Assembly: GCA_027669525.1 (NCBI GenBank)
Contig: JAQEDJ010000025.1
Coordinates: 1-34,631, forward strand
Length of the DNA: 34,631 bases
Direction: 5' to 3'
From: Coriobacteriaceae bacterium AM48-5
Lineage (GTDB): Bacteria > Actinomycetota > Coriobacteriia > Coriobacteriales > Coriobacteriaceae
Position numbers and translations under genes: made by a program. The notes under the pieces are model-generated. The model was not told where the DNA came from. It saw only the letters and a program-made list of their open reading frames with translations, and searched no databases. This document shows, piece after piece, positions 11,453 to 20,431 of the stretch (positions within the stretch are counted from its first letter, which is position 1; the number at the start of each line of letters is the position of its first letter).

Positions 11453-11533
11453 GTCCAGAACATGTACGTCACGCTCCAAAAACGACATTTTTCGACATCT
11501 TTGGAGGCTGACGTACATGTTTGGATTGAGCTC
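11453..11533. repeat. Palindromic repeat, left copy (flanks the nuclease gene)
   Basis: About 80 bp. It folds on itself: ACATGTACGTCA..CTCCAAA on one side and TTTGGAGG.TGACGTACATGT on the other, with a central CGACATTTTTCGACATC. The reverse complement of the whole unit matches the copy at 12648-12725 over ~75 bp with only a few differences, including the flanking TTTGGATTGAGCTC. The two copies therefore face each other in inverted orientation around a single gene. Confidence 0.9.
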
Positions 11534-11542
11534 ACAGCATGA

Positions 11543-11607
11543 GTGAGTTGATTTACTCACATCCGGTATATTTCCCCACTTCAACGGACATAAGAGTTGG
11601 ATACCGG
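11543..11607 (+). promoter_or_regulatory. Two small inverted repeats in front of the nuclease-like gene
   Basis: GTGAGT / ACTCAC (11543-11548, 11555-11560) and CCGGTAT / ATACCGG (11563-11569, 11601-11607). They fill the space between the left palindromic repeat and the ribosome binding site GAGAGG. No convincing -35/-10 pair was found. They could be operators or a leader structure. Confidence 0.4.
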
Positions 11608-11627
11608 CTCAGAGCGAGAGGCCCTCA

Positions 11628-12635
11628 ATGGATACCCCTGTTCTCATTTCGCATAAAACCGCATGGCTTGTCCATCATGCACCCCAGAATTTGGTTCAGT
11701 CTCTTGCGCGGCACGACTACCAGATAGGCGCACAAGGCATCTCCACCCAGCAACGTGCTGCGCGCATACGACAGGCCCTTACCGACTGTGGCATTCCGTC
11801 CGATATGCTTAAGACTATCGATATCGCGGTTGTATTCGAATTTGAGCGAATTCGTACCAAAGGCGTCGTCTGCCACATTCTTGGACAAAATCTTCCCTAC
11901 GAGCATATTAACGAGTTGACGCCCGGAATCTTCATCACCGACGAAGCCTTCACCTTCGTGCTCGCTGCCGAGTGGATGGATAGGATCGAATATCTCGAAT
12001 ATGGCTATGAAGTTTGCGGCGATTATCGCATGAGGCTCAATCCCGCCGACCCTTATACCGAGCAACCAGCCACCACCTCCAAGGATGAAATAACCGAACT
12101 GCTCGATCGGCACCCCGGCAAACCCGGTGCCACACGTGCACGGCTCGCGCTCAGGCACATCTACGATCACTCGGCCTCGCCTATGGAGACCGCTTCGGCA
12201 ATCGCCCTCTCGCTCCCAACAAGCGAAGGCGGCGTTGGCATTAGAGGTATCGAACTCAACAAACCGCTCGAGATCCCTCAACGTCTCTGGCATTGCGCCA
12301 AAGCTCGAACACTCAAAATCGACGCGCTCGTGACCCATAAGCGCAGGGAGCTCGGTATCGAATATAAGGGCGGTTTTCACGATGAGCTCGAGCGCAAAGG
12401 AGCAGATGCGGAGCGAGAGGCCGTTCTCTCCCAAATGGGATATCGAATCGTTACGCTCACTTCGGCTCAGTTCGGCAGCCAGCTCGCCTTTCACCGCGCC
12501 ATGAACAACATTCGCGAAGCACTCGGCATGCCTCGCTGTACCGACACCGGGTACCAGAGAAAACAAAACGAACTACGCAAGGCACTTATCCGCAACTGGA
12601 AAAGCATGCGAGACGAGGAGGCGCCTTTCGAATAG
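11628..12635 (+). CDS. AbiEi/DUF559-like protein with a PD-(D/E)XK nuclease signature
   Basis: 335 aa, complete, ATG 11628 behind GAGAGG. The middle (PGIFITDEAFTFVLAAEWMD, then TRARLALRHIYDHSASPMET) resembles the C-terminal part of type IV antitoxin AbiEi-like proteins. The C-terminal third resembles DUF559/Vsr-like endonuclease folds. Candidate catalytic residues are E187 (SPMET), D232 (LKIDALV), and E245/K247 (GIEYKGGFH), followed by the conserved helix-strand AEREAVLSQMGYRIVTLT. No cognate AbiEii nucleotidyltransferase toxin is adjacent, so a classical toxin-antitoxin pair is not supported. It is the only gene between two inverted palindromic repeats. It has no frame breaks, and its codon use is somewhat more A/T-rich than that of its neighbours. 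Function unknown; nuclease activity is inferred from motifs. Confidence 0.75.
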   Translation: MDTPVLISHKTAWLVHHAPQNLVQSLARHDYQIGAQGISTQQRAARIRQALTDCGIPSDMLKTIDIAVVFEFERIRTKGVVCHILGQNLPYEHINELTPGIFITDEAFTFVLAAEWMDRIEYLEYGYEVCGDYRMRLNPADPYTEQPATTSKDEITELLDRHPGKPGATRARLALRHIYDHSASPMETASAIALSLPTSEGGVGIRGIELNKPLEIPQRLWHCAKARTLKIDALVTHKRRELGIEYKGGFHDELERKGADAEREAVLSQMGYRIVTLTSAQFGSQLAFHRAMNNIREALGMPRCTDTGYQRKQNELRKALIRNWKSMRDEEAPFE

Positions 12636-12647
12636 TGCCGCTCCCGT

Positions 12648-12725
12648 GAGCTCAATCCAAACGTGTACGTCAGCCTCCAAAGATGTCGAAAAATGCCGGT
12701 TTTGGAGCTGACGTACATGTTTGGG
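12648..12725. repeat. Palindromic repeat, right copy (flanks the nuclease gene)
   Basis: Inverted copy of 11453-11533, starting with the shared GAGCTCAATCCAAAC and ending TGACGTACATGTTTGG. The internal fold is TGTACGTCAGCCTCCAAA / TTTGGAGCTGACGTACA around GATGTCGAAAAATGCCGG. It begins 12 nt after the stop of the nuclease-like gene and could also act as its terminator. Confidence 0.9.
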
Positions 12726-12755
12726 GAAGCGTGGGATCGAGACGTATTTCGATAA

Positions 12756-12783
12756 CAAAAAAGCTCCCATTCTTGGGAGCTTT
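12756..12783 (-). terminator. Terminator of tRNA-Ser (CGA)
   Basis: AAAGCTCCCA / TGGGAGCTTT with a 4-nt loop; on the minus strand it is followed by a T6 run (A-run at 12757-12762). It lies 12 nt after the tRNA 3' end. Confidence 0.88.
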
Positions 12784-12794
12784 CTCAATCTAAA

Positions 12795-12885
12795 TGGCGG
12801 AGGAGGAGGGATTCGAACCCTCGTGACCTTATACAGGCCAAACGGTTTTCGAGACCGCCGCATTCAACCACTCTGCCACCCCTCC
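12795..12885 (-). tRNA. tRNA-Ser (CGA)
   Basis: 91 nt with encoded CCA. On the minus strand: acceptor GGAGGGG / CTCCTCC with one G-U pair, discriminator G, anticodon loop CTCGAAA (anticodon CGA, reads UCG), a long variable arm as in class II tRNAs, and T-arm GGGTTCGAATCCC. Confidence 0.96.
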
Positions 12886-12893
12886 GCGTGGGG

Positions 12894-12924
12894 TAAAAAC
12901 AAAGCAGGCTCGAAGGCCTGCTTT
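12894..12924 (-). terminator. Terminator/hairpin between the two tRNA-Ser genes
   Basis: AAAGCAGGC (12901-12909) / GCCTGCTTT (12916-12924). On the minus strand it is followed by GTTTTTACC, so it partly terminates transcription from tRNA-Ser (GGA). Confidence 0.8.
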
Positions 12925-12933
12925 GGAATTAAC

Positions 12934-13024
12934 TGGCGGAGAGTCAGGGATTTGAACCCTGGAGACGCTTTTGACGCCTACACGATTTCCAATCGTGCTC
13001 CTTCGGCCACTCGGACAACTCTCC
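12934..13024 (-). tRNA. tRNA-Ser (GGA)
   Basis: 91 nt with encoded CCA on the minus strand. The 5' end is GGAGAGTTGTCCGAGTGG, anticodon loop TTGGAAA (anticodon GGA, reads UCC/UCU), long variable arm, T-arm GGGTTCAAATCCC. Confidence 0.96.
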
Positions 13025-13040
13025 GTTAAATGCGAAAGTC

Positions 13041-13068
13041 AGTATACACGAGGAATCGCAAAGTGCAA
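13041..13068 (-). promoter_or_regulatory. Promoter of the tRNA-Ser genes
   Basis: On the minus strand, TTGCAC (13063-13068), a 16-bp spacer, then TATACT (13041-13046). The mature tRNA-Ser (GGA) starts 17 nt past the -10 box. Confidence 0.65.
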
Positions 13069-13428
13069 ACAGAAAAGTTGGCAATTTTTAAAACGCTCGT
13101 CCGCGCTTGGCGTTGCAACGGAGTTTGAGGTGCCAAAAAACGGCTTGCGACCAGCGTGGTTGACCAACTCAATTGTTCAAAAGGGGTATTCATAAGCGAC
13201 TTGGCAATGAATTTAAAAATCTTTGAGCGATGTTGTGAACCACTGGTATGCATTTCGCGACCACAGCCTTGTGCCCGTTGATCTGCGGCTTGGCTCAGCT
13301 TGTCTCCGCAGCGCCGTATCTTGCCCACGGTTCCGTCAAGCATTTGGTCAGCATTTGGTTGGAAGACGCATGAAGTGCCGTGTGAGTATGGACATATGTG
13401 GAGGTCATGAGGTTGTAGCTGCATATTC
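13069..13428. other. 360-bp intergenic stretch with no recognised gene
   Basis: The base composition is lower in GC than in the flanking genes, and the only long frame (minus strand) has no ribosome binding site, no family resemblance and overlaps the tRNA-Ser promoter. I see no strong hairpin or repeat here. It may hold upstream control elements of the rpsF operon. Confidence 0.5.
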
Positions 13429-13457
13429 TTGCAGCCTGGGAGGTTGAAAGATATTAT
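13429..13457 (+). promoter_or_regulatory. Promoter of the rpsF-ssb-rpsR-rplI operon
   Basis: TTGCAG (13429-13434), 17-bp spacer, TATTAT (13452-13457). It lies 72 nt upstream of the rpsF start, leaving room for the leader hairpin. Confidence 0.55.
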
Positions 13458-13473
13458 TACCAAGTCTTTTCCT

Positions 13474-13502
13474 GCTTCAGGCGCACCTTCACGACCTGAA
13501 GC
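13474..13502 (+). promoter_or_regulatory. rpsF leader hairpin, possible S6:S18 autoregulatory site
   Basis: Perfect 8-bp stem GCTTCAGG / CCTGAAGC with the 13-nt loop CGCACCTTCACGA, just before the rpsF ribosome binding site. Bacterial rpsF leaders often carry an S6:S18-binding hairpin for autogenous repression. Position and size fit, but I could not verify the consensus in detail. Confidence 0.45.
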
Positions 13503-13528
13503 CACATTTGCCCAGAGGAGGTGACAAT

Positions 13529-13822
13529 ATGAAGGCTTATGAACTGCTGTTCTTTGTTGACCCGTCGCTCGACCCCGAGACTCATCTCGCTGTTATGAAG
13601 CGTATCGATACCACGATCGCTGAGGGCGCTGGCAAGGTCGACTCCGTTGACGAGTGGGGCAAGCGCAAGCTCGCCTACGAGATCAACGACCTCACCGATG
13701 GTGACTACACCCTCATCAACTTCCACGCAGATCCTACCCAGATCGCCGAGCTTGATCGCGTCCTGCGCATCACCGACGCTGTGGTCCGCCACATGATCGT
13801 CCGTCGCGACGACCAGGAGTAA
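13529..13822 (+). CDS. rpsF: 30S ribosomal protein S6
   Basis: 97 aa, ATG 13529 behind a strong GAGGAGGTGA. It has the canonical S6 fold: start MKAYELLFFVDPSLD, WGKRKLAYEIN in the middle, and RITDAVVRHMIVRRD at the end. S6 binds the central domain of 16S rRNA together with S18, whose gene lies two positions downstream. First gene of the rpsF-ssb-rpsR-rplI operon. Confidence 0.98.
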   Translation: MKAYELLFFVDPSLDPETHLAVMKRIDTTIAEGAGKVDSVDEWGKRKLAYEINDLTDGDYTLINFHADPTQIAELDRVLRITDAVVRHMIVRRDDQE

Positions 13823-13870
13823 GACTGTCGTTTTGGACTGGGCTTGTGCCCCAAGAGGAAGTAGTGAGTA

Positions 13871-14322
13871 ATGAGCATCAATCGAGTGAACATCACCGGT
13901 AACCTCACCCGCGATCCCGAGCTGCGCGCCACCGCCGGCGAACCCAGGTTCTGTCCTTTGGCGTCGCCGTGAACGATCGTCGCCGTAATGCGCAGACTGG
14001 CGAGTGGGAGGACTATCCCAACTTTGTCGACTGCACCATGTTCGGCACCCGCGCCGAGGCCGTGAGCCGTTTCCTGGCAAAGGGAAACAAGGTCGCGATC
14101 GAGGGCAAGCTGCGCTACAGCTCTTGGGAGCGCGACGGCCAGCGCCGGAGCAAGCTTGAGGTCATCGTCGATGAGATCGAGTTTATGAGCTCCCGTGGTG
14201 GCCAGGGTGGCTACGATCAGGGAGGTTACGCCCCCGCAGCTCCCGCGCCCGCAGCACGTCCTGCCGCACCGGTGGCTACGCCGCCCGCGGTCGACGTCTA
14301 CGATGAGGACATCCCGTTCTAA
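13871..14322 (+). CDS. ssb: Single-stranded DNA-binding protein (one apparent base loss)
   Basis: OB-fold protein that coats single-stranded DNA and recruits repair partners. ~150 aa after repair. Start MSINRVNITGNLTRDPELRAT; then VAVNDRRRNAQTGEWEDYPNFVDC, KGNKVAIEGKLRYSSWERDG and a Gly/Pro/Ala-rich linker. The C-terminal tip DEDIPF is the canonical partner-binding peptide. The frame breaks near 13940, where TAGEPRF should read TAGGTQVLSFG (one G lost). It lies 48 nt downstream of rpsF. Confidence 0.97.
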
Positions 14323-14394
14323 GGGTTGTTCACCTATTTTTGAGTGAGAGGCGGCTTCGGTTCGCCGAAGTTGCCAAATGAAAGGTATTTTGAC

Positions 14395-14661
14395 ATGGCT
14401 AATGATTTTTCTGCACGTCAGCCGCGTCGTAAGTACTGCCAGTTCTGCAAGGAGAACACTGAGTTCATCGACTATAAGGACACTCAGCTTCTCCGTAAGT
14501 ACATGACCGACCGTGGCAAGATCAAGCCCCGTCGCGTCACTGGCGCTTGCACGCAGCATCAGCATGACATCGCCAACGCCATCAAGCGCGCCCGCGAGAT
14601 GGCTCTCCTGCCGTACACCGTCCCCGTGGTTTCCTCTCGTGGCAACCGCGACCGCGGCTAA
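14395..14661 (+). CDS. rpsR: 30S ribosomal protein S18
   Basis: 88 aa, ATG 14395 with AAAGG upstream. [18 protein letters not shown] at the N-terminus has the CxxC pair of the cysteine-containing S18 type; then [19 protein letters not shown] and the helix [19 protein letters not shown]. Partner of S6. Confidence 0.98.
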   Translation: MANDFSARQPRRKYCQFCKENTEFIDYKDTQLLRKYMTDRGKIKPRRVTGACTQHQHDIANAIKRAREMALLPYTVPVVSSRGNRDRG

Positions 14662-14676
14662 GAAGGGAGACGCATC

Positions 14677-15215
14677 ATGAAGGTTATTCTTCTCGATGAG
14701 ATCAAGGGCAAGGGCGGCGAGGGTGACGTCGTAGAGGTCGCTCAGGGTTACGCTGAGAACTTCCTGTTCCCCAAGAAGCTCGCTGTTGCCGCTACCAAGG
14801 GCAACCTCAAGCAGCTCGACGAGCGTCGCAACAATATCGCCAAGCGCGAGGCCGTCCGTCTGGCTACCGCCAACGAGACCAAGGCCGCCTCGAGGGCAAG
14901 CAGGTCACCGTTGACGTCAAGGTCGGCGACGAGGGCATCCTCTTTGGCTCTGTTACCGCCGCTATGATCGCTGACGCCATCAAGGATCAGCTCGGTATGG
15001 ACATCGACCGCAAGCGCGTCGAGCTCGGTAAGCCCATCAAGGTTGCCGGTGCCCACACCGTTGCCATCTCGCTGTACCGCGAGATCAAGGCCGAGGTTGT
15101 CGTTCTCGTCGGCGTTACCGCCGAGGAGCTCGCTGCCGAGGCTGAGGTCGAGGAGGCCGCTGAGGTCGCCGAGGCCGAGACCGCCGAGGTCGAGACTGAG
15201 GCTGCTGCCGAGTAG
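14677..15215 (+). CDS. rplI: 50S ribosomal protein L9 with an acidic C-terminal tail (one apparent base loss)
   Basis: ~179 aa after repair, against the usual ~150. The N-terminus [20 protein letters not shown] and [13 protein letters not shown] are classical L9. The frame breaks near 14888-14889 (KAASRASR should read [16 protein letters not shown]; one C lost from CCC). The last ~28 residues are a low-complexity Ala/Glu/Val tail ([18 protein letters not shown]), an extension beyond the L9 core. Last gene of the operon, with a terminator right after it. Confidence 0.96.
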
Positions 15216-15247
15216 CATTTGCTGCAACGCAACAATCTTGTTCTAAG

Positions 15248-15282
15248 AAGGGCGCTCTGGGAAACCGGGGCGCCTTTTGTTT
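15248..15282 (+). terminator. Terminator of the rpsF operon
   Basis: AAGGGCGCTCT pairs imperfectly with GGGGCGCCTTTT around GGGAAACC, followed by TTTTGTTTTTTG. Confidence 0.8.
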
Positions 15283-15440
15283 TTTGCGCTGAGTGAGTGT
15301 CATGGTGAACGTTGCGTCGAAGTCCTATATACAGGACCGTTCATCCGTTTGGTTCGGTGATGATTGGCCGCGCGCGGCGCGTTTTTTGGGACCGTGGCTG
15401 ATACTATGGATGCTCGCAAGCGATATGAATGAGGATGCTC

Positions 15441-16832
15441 ATGGCATATGACGATAGGGAGACCGGGCTGACGGTTGAGGACCGCGGCTCGAAGTTGGGT
15501 CTTCCCCAAAACCAAGATGCAGAGGCCAATGTACTGGCCGCCATGCTGCTATCGCCCGAGGTGGTCGAGGAGGCCCAGGTCGAGCTGCAGCCCGATGACT
15601 TCTACCGGCCCATTCATAAGACCATCTATACCGCGATGGTCGATATGTACAACAGCCGCATTCCCATCGACTCCATCTCGCTGATCGATTACCTGCGAAG
15701 CATCAACAAGCTCGATGCCGTGGGCGGCGAGGCGTACATTTTGGAGCTGATGGGTCAGACCCTGTCGCTCGTGAACTGGCAGCACCATGCCGCCATCGTG
15801 CGCCGCGACTCGATGCTGCGTGAGTTGATCGGCGCCACCAACGAGATCAACGCGCTGGCATATAACGCCCCCACCGACACCAAAGAGGTTGTCGAGCTGG
15901 CCGAGAGCAAGCTGCTCAAGGTCACGGCACGCGAGGTCAAGTCGAGCTACAAGACGCTGACCGAGTTTATGGTCGAGGCCTATAACGAGGCCGAGGAAGT
16001 GTGCCAGGCCGGTGGTCAGGCGGCGGGCGTACCCACGGGTTTCCCGTCGCTCGACCGCATGCTCATGGGTTTCCGCGAGGGTCAGCTCATCATCATCGGC
16101 GCCCGTCCTGCTGTAGGTAAGACGTCGTTCGCCCTGAATCTGGCGCTCAACGCTGCCGCCGCTGGTTATACCGTCGGCTTCTTCTCGCTGGAGATGTCGG
16201 GCAAGGAAATTGCCCAGCGTCTGATCTGCGCCTACGCCATGATCTCGATCAGTGACTTTCGCATGGGCCGCATTAGCCCCGAGCAGTGGGCCAATATCAA
16301 CGAGGCCACGCAGACCTTGTCTAAACTCGATATTCTGATTGACGATACGCCCGGCACCACAGTGACCGAGATTCGCGCCAAGAGCCGCCGCATGCTCCAC
16401 AACAAGGAGAAGGCAATCATCATCCTGGACTACCTGCAGCTGGTGAGTCCTCCGCCGGGACGCCGCTCCGAGAGCCGTACCGTCGAGGTCTCCGAGATGT
16501 CGCGTGGTCTGAAGATTATGGCCAAGGAGCTCAAGATCCCGCTCATCGCGCTGTCGCAGCTCTCGCGTCAGGTCGAATCCCGTACCGGCAAGCGCCCGCA
16601 GCTTTCCGACCTTCGTGAATCGGGTTCCATCGAGCAAGACGCCGATATCGTTATGTTCTTGGACCGCTCCGCCGACGAGGCCGAAGCCTCGCGCGACGAT
16701 CGACCCGACGAGGGCGTTACGCGTATCGTCGTGGCCAAGAACCGTTCGGGCCCGATCGGCGACGTCGACCTGATGTTCCTGCCGGCATCCACCAAGTTCT
16801 ATGAGCTTGATGGGGCACATGCCGAGGAGTAG
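15441..16832 (+). CDS. dnaB: Replicative DNA helicase DnaB
   Basis: Hexameric helicase that unwinds DNA at the replication fork. 463 aa from the ATG at 15441, which has GAGGA 5-6 nt upstream; two in-frame ATGs at 15429 and 15435 are possible but worse spaced. The N-terminal domain includes LPQNQDAEANVLAAMLLSPE. The RecA-like domain has Walker A GARPAVGKTSFA (around residue 220), SLEMSGKEIAQRL, Walker B IIILDYLQL, LSQLSRQVESR, and SDLRESGSIEQDADIVMFL. No intein or frame break. It follows the rpsF operon as in many bacteria, but behind a terminator. Confidence 0.98.
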   Translation: MAYDDRETGLTVEDRGSKLGLPQNQDAEANVLAAMLLSPEVVEEAQVELQPDDFYRPIHKTIYTAMVDMYNSRIPIDSISLIDYLRSINKLDAVGGEAYILELMGQTLSLVNWQHHAAIVRRDSMLRELIGATNEINALAYNAPTDTKEVVELAESKLLKVTAREVKSSYKTLTEFMVEAYNEAEEVCQAGGQAAGVPTGFPSLDRMLMGFREGQLIIIGARPAVGKTSFALNLALNAAAAGYTVGFFSLEMSGKEIAQRLICAYAMISISDFRMGRISPEQWANINEATQTLSKLDILIDDTPGTTVTEIRAKSRRMLHNKEKAIIILDYLQLVSPPPGRRSESRTVEVSEMSRGLKIMAKELKIPLIALSQLSRQVESRTGKRPQLSDLRESGSIEQDADIVMFLDRSADEAEASRDDRPDEGVTRIVVAKNRSGPIGDVDLMFLPASTKFYELDGAHAEE

Positions 16833-16859
16833 GACAGGCGCCCGTTGCACGGGTATACT
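16831..16859 (+). promoter_or_regulatory. Probable purA promoter
   Basis: AGGACA (16831-16836), 17-bp spacer, TATACT (16854-16859). The -35 overlaps the dnaB stop codon. The leader is 66 nt, with AAGGAG before the start. Confidence 0.45.
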
Positions 16860-16916
16860 GGGAATGTTTTGTGCTTCTGCGTGCCGGCGTGGCGCGTAGA
16901 CAGTCCATGAATGTAA

Positions 16917-18212
<1,296 letters not shown>

Positions 18213-18234
18213 TCGGGACCATTTGGTTATTGCG

Positions 18235-18279
18235 ATATACCCCTTTGCAGCCCAAGTGGGCGGCCGAGGGGTATATTTG
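18235..18279 (+). terminator. Hairpin between purA and purD
   Basis: ATATACCCCT (18235-18244) pairs perfectly with AGGGGTATAT (18267-18276), with an inner GCCC / GGGC; TTTGCTTG follows. The T-run is short, so it may only attenuate read-through into purD. Confidence 0.65.
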
Positions 18280-18330
18280 CTTGCAAAGGGCTCGCGCGGA
18301 GCGGGCCATTCATCCATAGAGGAGGCACCC

Positions 18331-19633
18331 TTGAAGGCGGACACTCAAACCATCGACATCCTGTTGTTGGGCAGCGGCGGCCGCGAGCATGCTTTGGCAG
18401 CAAAGCTCGCAGCATCACCGCGCGCCGGCAAGCTCTACATCGCGCCGGGCAACGGCGGCACCGCGAGCTGCGGCGAGAACGTTGTTCTCGACGACTGCGA
18501 TCCTGCGGCCGTGGCGGCGTTTGCTCAGAGCCACGGATGCGGACTCGTGGTAATTGGCCCCGAGGCTCCGCTCGTGGCGGGCGTGGCCGACGTCGTGCGC
18601 GCGGCGGGTATTCCCTGCTTTGGCCCGGGTGCCGAGGCGCCAGATGGAGGGCTCCAAGCTGTTCTCCAAGCAGCTCATGGAGCGCGCCGGTATCCCGACG
18701 GCAGCCTACGGCTCGTTTACCGACGAGGCCTCGGCGCTCGCCTATGTGCGCGAGCAGGGTGCTCCGCTGGTCGTGAAGGCTGACGGTCTTGCCGCTGGCA
18801 AGGGTGTTATCGTGGCAACCGAGCTTTCGCAGGCCGAGGAGGCCGTGCGCGAGTGCTTTGGCGGCACCTTTGGCGATGCCGGCAACACGGTGGTTATCGA
18901 GGAGATGCTGACCGGTCCCGAGTGCTCGCTGCTTGCCTTTACCGACGGCAAGACCGTACGCCCCATGGCCACCTCGCAGGACCACAAGCGCGCGCTCGAG
19001 GGCGACAAGGGCCCCAACACCGGCGGCATGGGCGTCTACAGCCCGGTGCCCATCGTGACCGACGAGGAGCACGCCACCATGGTGGCGGTCATGGAGCAGA
19101 CCGTTGCCGAGCTTGCTGCCGAGGGCATCGACTACCGCGGCTGCCTGTACGGCGGCTTTATGCTCACGCCTGCCGGCCCCAAGGTGCTGGAGTTCAATGC
19201 CCGCTTTGGCGACCCCGAGACGCAGGTCGTGCTGCCGCGCCTTAAGAACGACCTGGTCGAGGTTATGCTCGCCTGCGCCAACTGCGAGCTCGATCAGATT
19301 GAGCTCGACTGGCGTGACGAGTGGGCCGTGGCCGTTGTCCTGACGAGTGCGGGCTATCCCGGCAGCTACGAGAGGGGCAAGGTCATCACCGGTATCGCCG
19401 ATGCCGAGGCCATGGAGAACGTGACCGTGTACCACGCGGGTACTGCCGTGGTGGACGGCCAGCTCGTGACCAACGGCGGCCGCGTGCTCGCCGTGACCGC
19501 TCTGGGCGACACGTTCGAGAATGCTCGCAACCTTGCCTACGAGGCCTGCGAGAAGATTGATTTTGAGGGTAAGACCCTGCGTCACGACATCGGCCTGCGC
19601 GCGCTGCGCGGTCGCGACGCCTGGGATGCCTAA
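18331..19633 (+). CDS. purD: Phosphoribosylamine-glycine ligase (GARS), with two apparent base losses
   Basis: ATP-grasp enzyme of purine synthesis that joins phosphoribosylamine and glycine. The start is TTG at 18331, with GAGGAGG 6 nt upstream; no ATG is better placed. ~434 aa after repair. [18 protein letters not shown] begins the N-domain, and [12 protein letters not shown] follows. Then come [32 protein letters not shown] and [18 protein letters not shown]. The frame breaks near 18638-18641: EAPDGG should read [16 protein letters not shown], which needs two added C residues only a few bases apart. The Nudix gene follows 21 nt later. Confidence 0.96.
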
Positions 19634-19654
19634 AGTCCGAGAGGAATGAGACGG

Positions 19655-20350
19655 ATGGACGAGAAGAACGAAGAGCTCGTGGACGCGCAGATCGTCGAGG
19701 AGGACAGCCGCGTATATGGGCACGCCGAGGGCGAGCCTGGCGGCGAGGTCGCTGACGAGACGGTGCTGGTGCTGGGCGATGACGACCCGCACGATGCCGA
19801 GTTACACGAGAAGATTCTTTCGGAGGAGTGCGCCTGGAAGGGCAAGATCCTCGACGTCCACCGTCTTGAGGTTGAGCTGCCCAACGGCCACCGCAGCGCC
19901 CGCGACATCATTCGCCATCCGGGCGCGGCGGCCGTTGTGGCGCTGACCGAGAGCGGCAAGATTGTGCTGGTGCGTCAGTACCGCACCGCCATCGACCGCG
20001 TGACGGTCGAGATTCCCGCCGGCAAGCTCGATCCGGGCGAGGATCCGCTCGATTGCGCCAAGCGCGAACTGCACGAGGAGACGGGCTTTAGGGCCGGTCG
20101 CATTCGCTTTTTGACGTCGATTGTCACGACCTGCGGCTTCTGCGACGAGATCATTCACATCTACCTGGCCACCAAGCTCGAGTTCGACGCGCCCAACCCC
20201 GACGATGACGAGTTTGTCAACGTGGACCTGGTGCCGCTGCACGAGCTGATCGACGCCGTACTCGACGGCAAGATCGAAGATGCCAAGACCGTCGTGGGCG
20301 CTTTGGCCTGCGATAGCATCGCACACAGGCTGGGCGGAACTGAGCTTTAA
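19655..20350 (+). CDS. Nudix hydrolase, ADP-ribose pyrophosphatase type
   Basis: 231 aa from ATG 19655, with GAGAGGA 9 nt upstream; the ATG at 19646 touches that site and is less likely. The Nudix box is intact (GKLDPGEDPLDCAKRELHEE followed by TGF, around residues 126-148), preceded by VRQYRTAIDRVTVEIPAG, which is typical of ADP-ribose/GDP-sugar pyrophosphatases. The first ~50 residues are an acidic extension (Asp/Glu-rich) not usual for the family. The strands before the box (DIIRHPGAAAVVAL) also fit the ADPRase group. Co-transcription with purD is likely. Confidence 0.9.
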   Translation: MDEKNEELVDAQIVEEDSRVYGHAEGEPGGEVADETVLVLGDDDPHDAELHEKILSEECAWKGKILDVHRLEVELPNGHRSARDIIRHPGAAAVVALTESGKIVLVRQYRTAIDRVTVEIPAGKLDPGEDPLDCAKRELHEETGFRAGRIRFLTSIVTTCGFCDEIIHIYLATKLEFDAPNPDDDEFVNVDLVPLHELIDAVLDGKIEDAKTVVGALACDSIAHRLGGTEL

Positions 20351-20360
20351 AAGCGAGGGC

Positions 20361-20405
20361 GACCCTGGGGCAAACACTACTGATTATTTTGCCCCAGGGT
20401 CTTAC
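20361..20405 (+). terminator. Terminator after the Nudix gene
   Basis: Perfect 14-bp stem GACCCTGGGGCAAA / TTTGCCCCAGGGTC with a 13-nt loop. The downstream sequence is T-rich but interrupted (TTACGTTATTGTTTTA). Confidence 0.75.
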
Positions 20406-20431
20406 GTTATTGTTTTATCTCCGAGGACTGC

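Larger units (their letters stand above)
11453..12725. mobile_element. Candidate element: nuclease-like gene between inverted palindromic repeats
   Basis: A ~1.27-kb unit made of a left palindromic repeat, one complete gene and a right palindromic repeat in inverted orientation. The gene ends 12 bp before the right repeat and starts 94 bp after the left one. I see no clear target-site duplication immediately outside the repeats (left outer edge GGGTCCAGAAC, right outer edge TGTTTGGGG), and no transposase. Whether the unit moves is inference from the architecture. Confidence 0.4.

Noticed and set aside
11628..12635. Classical type IV toxin-antitoxin pair
   Set aside because: Only the AbiEi-like side is present; tRNA-Ser genes follow and no nucleotidyltransferase gene is adjacent.
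11453..12725. Insertion sequence with a known transposase
   Set aside because: The protein lacks DDE, HUH or serine/tyrosine recombinase motifs, and no target-site duplication is visible.
13026..13505. A 159-codon minus-strand frame upstream of rpsF
   Set aside because: It overlaps the tRNA-Ser promoter, the rpsF promoter and the leader hairpin, has no ribosome binding site and looks like no family.
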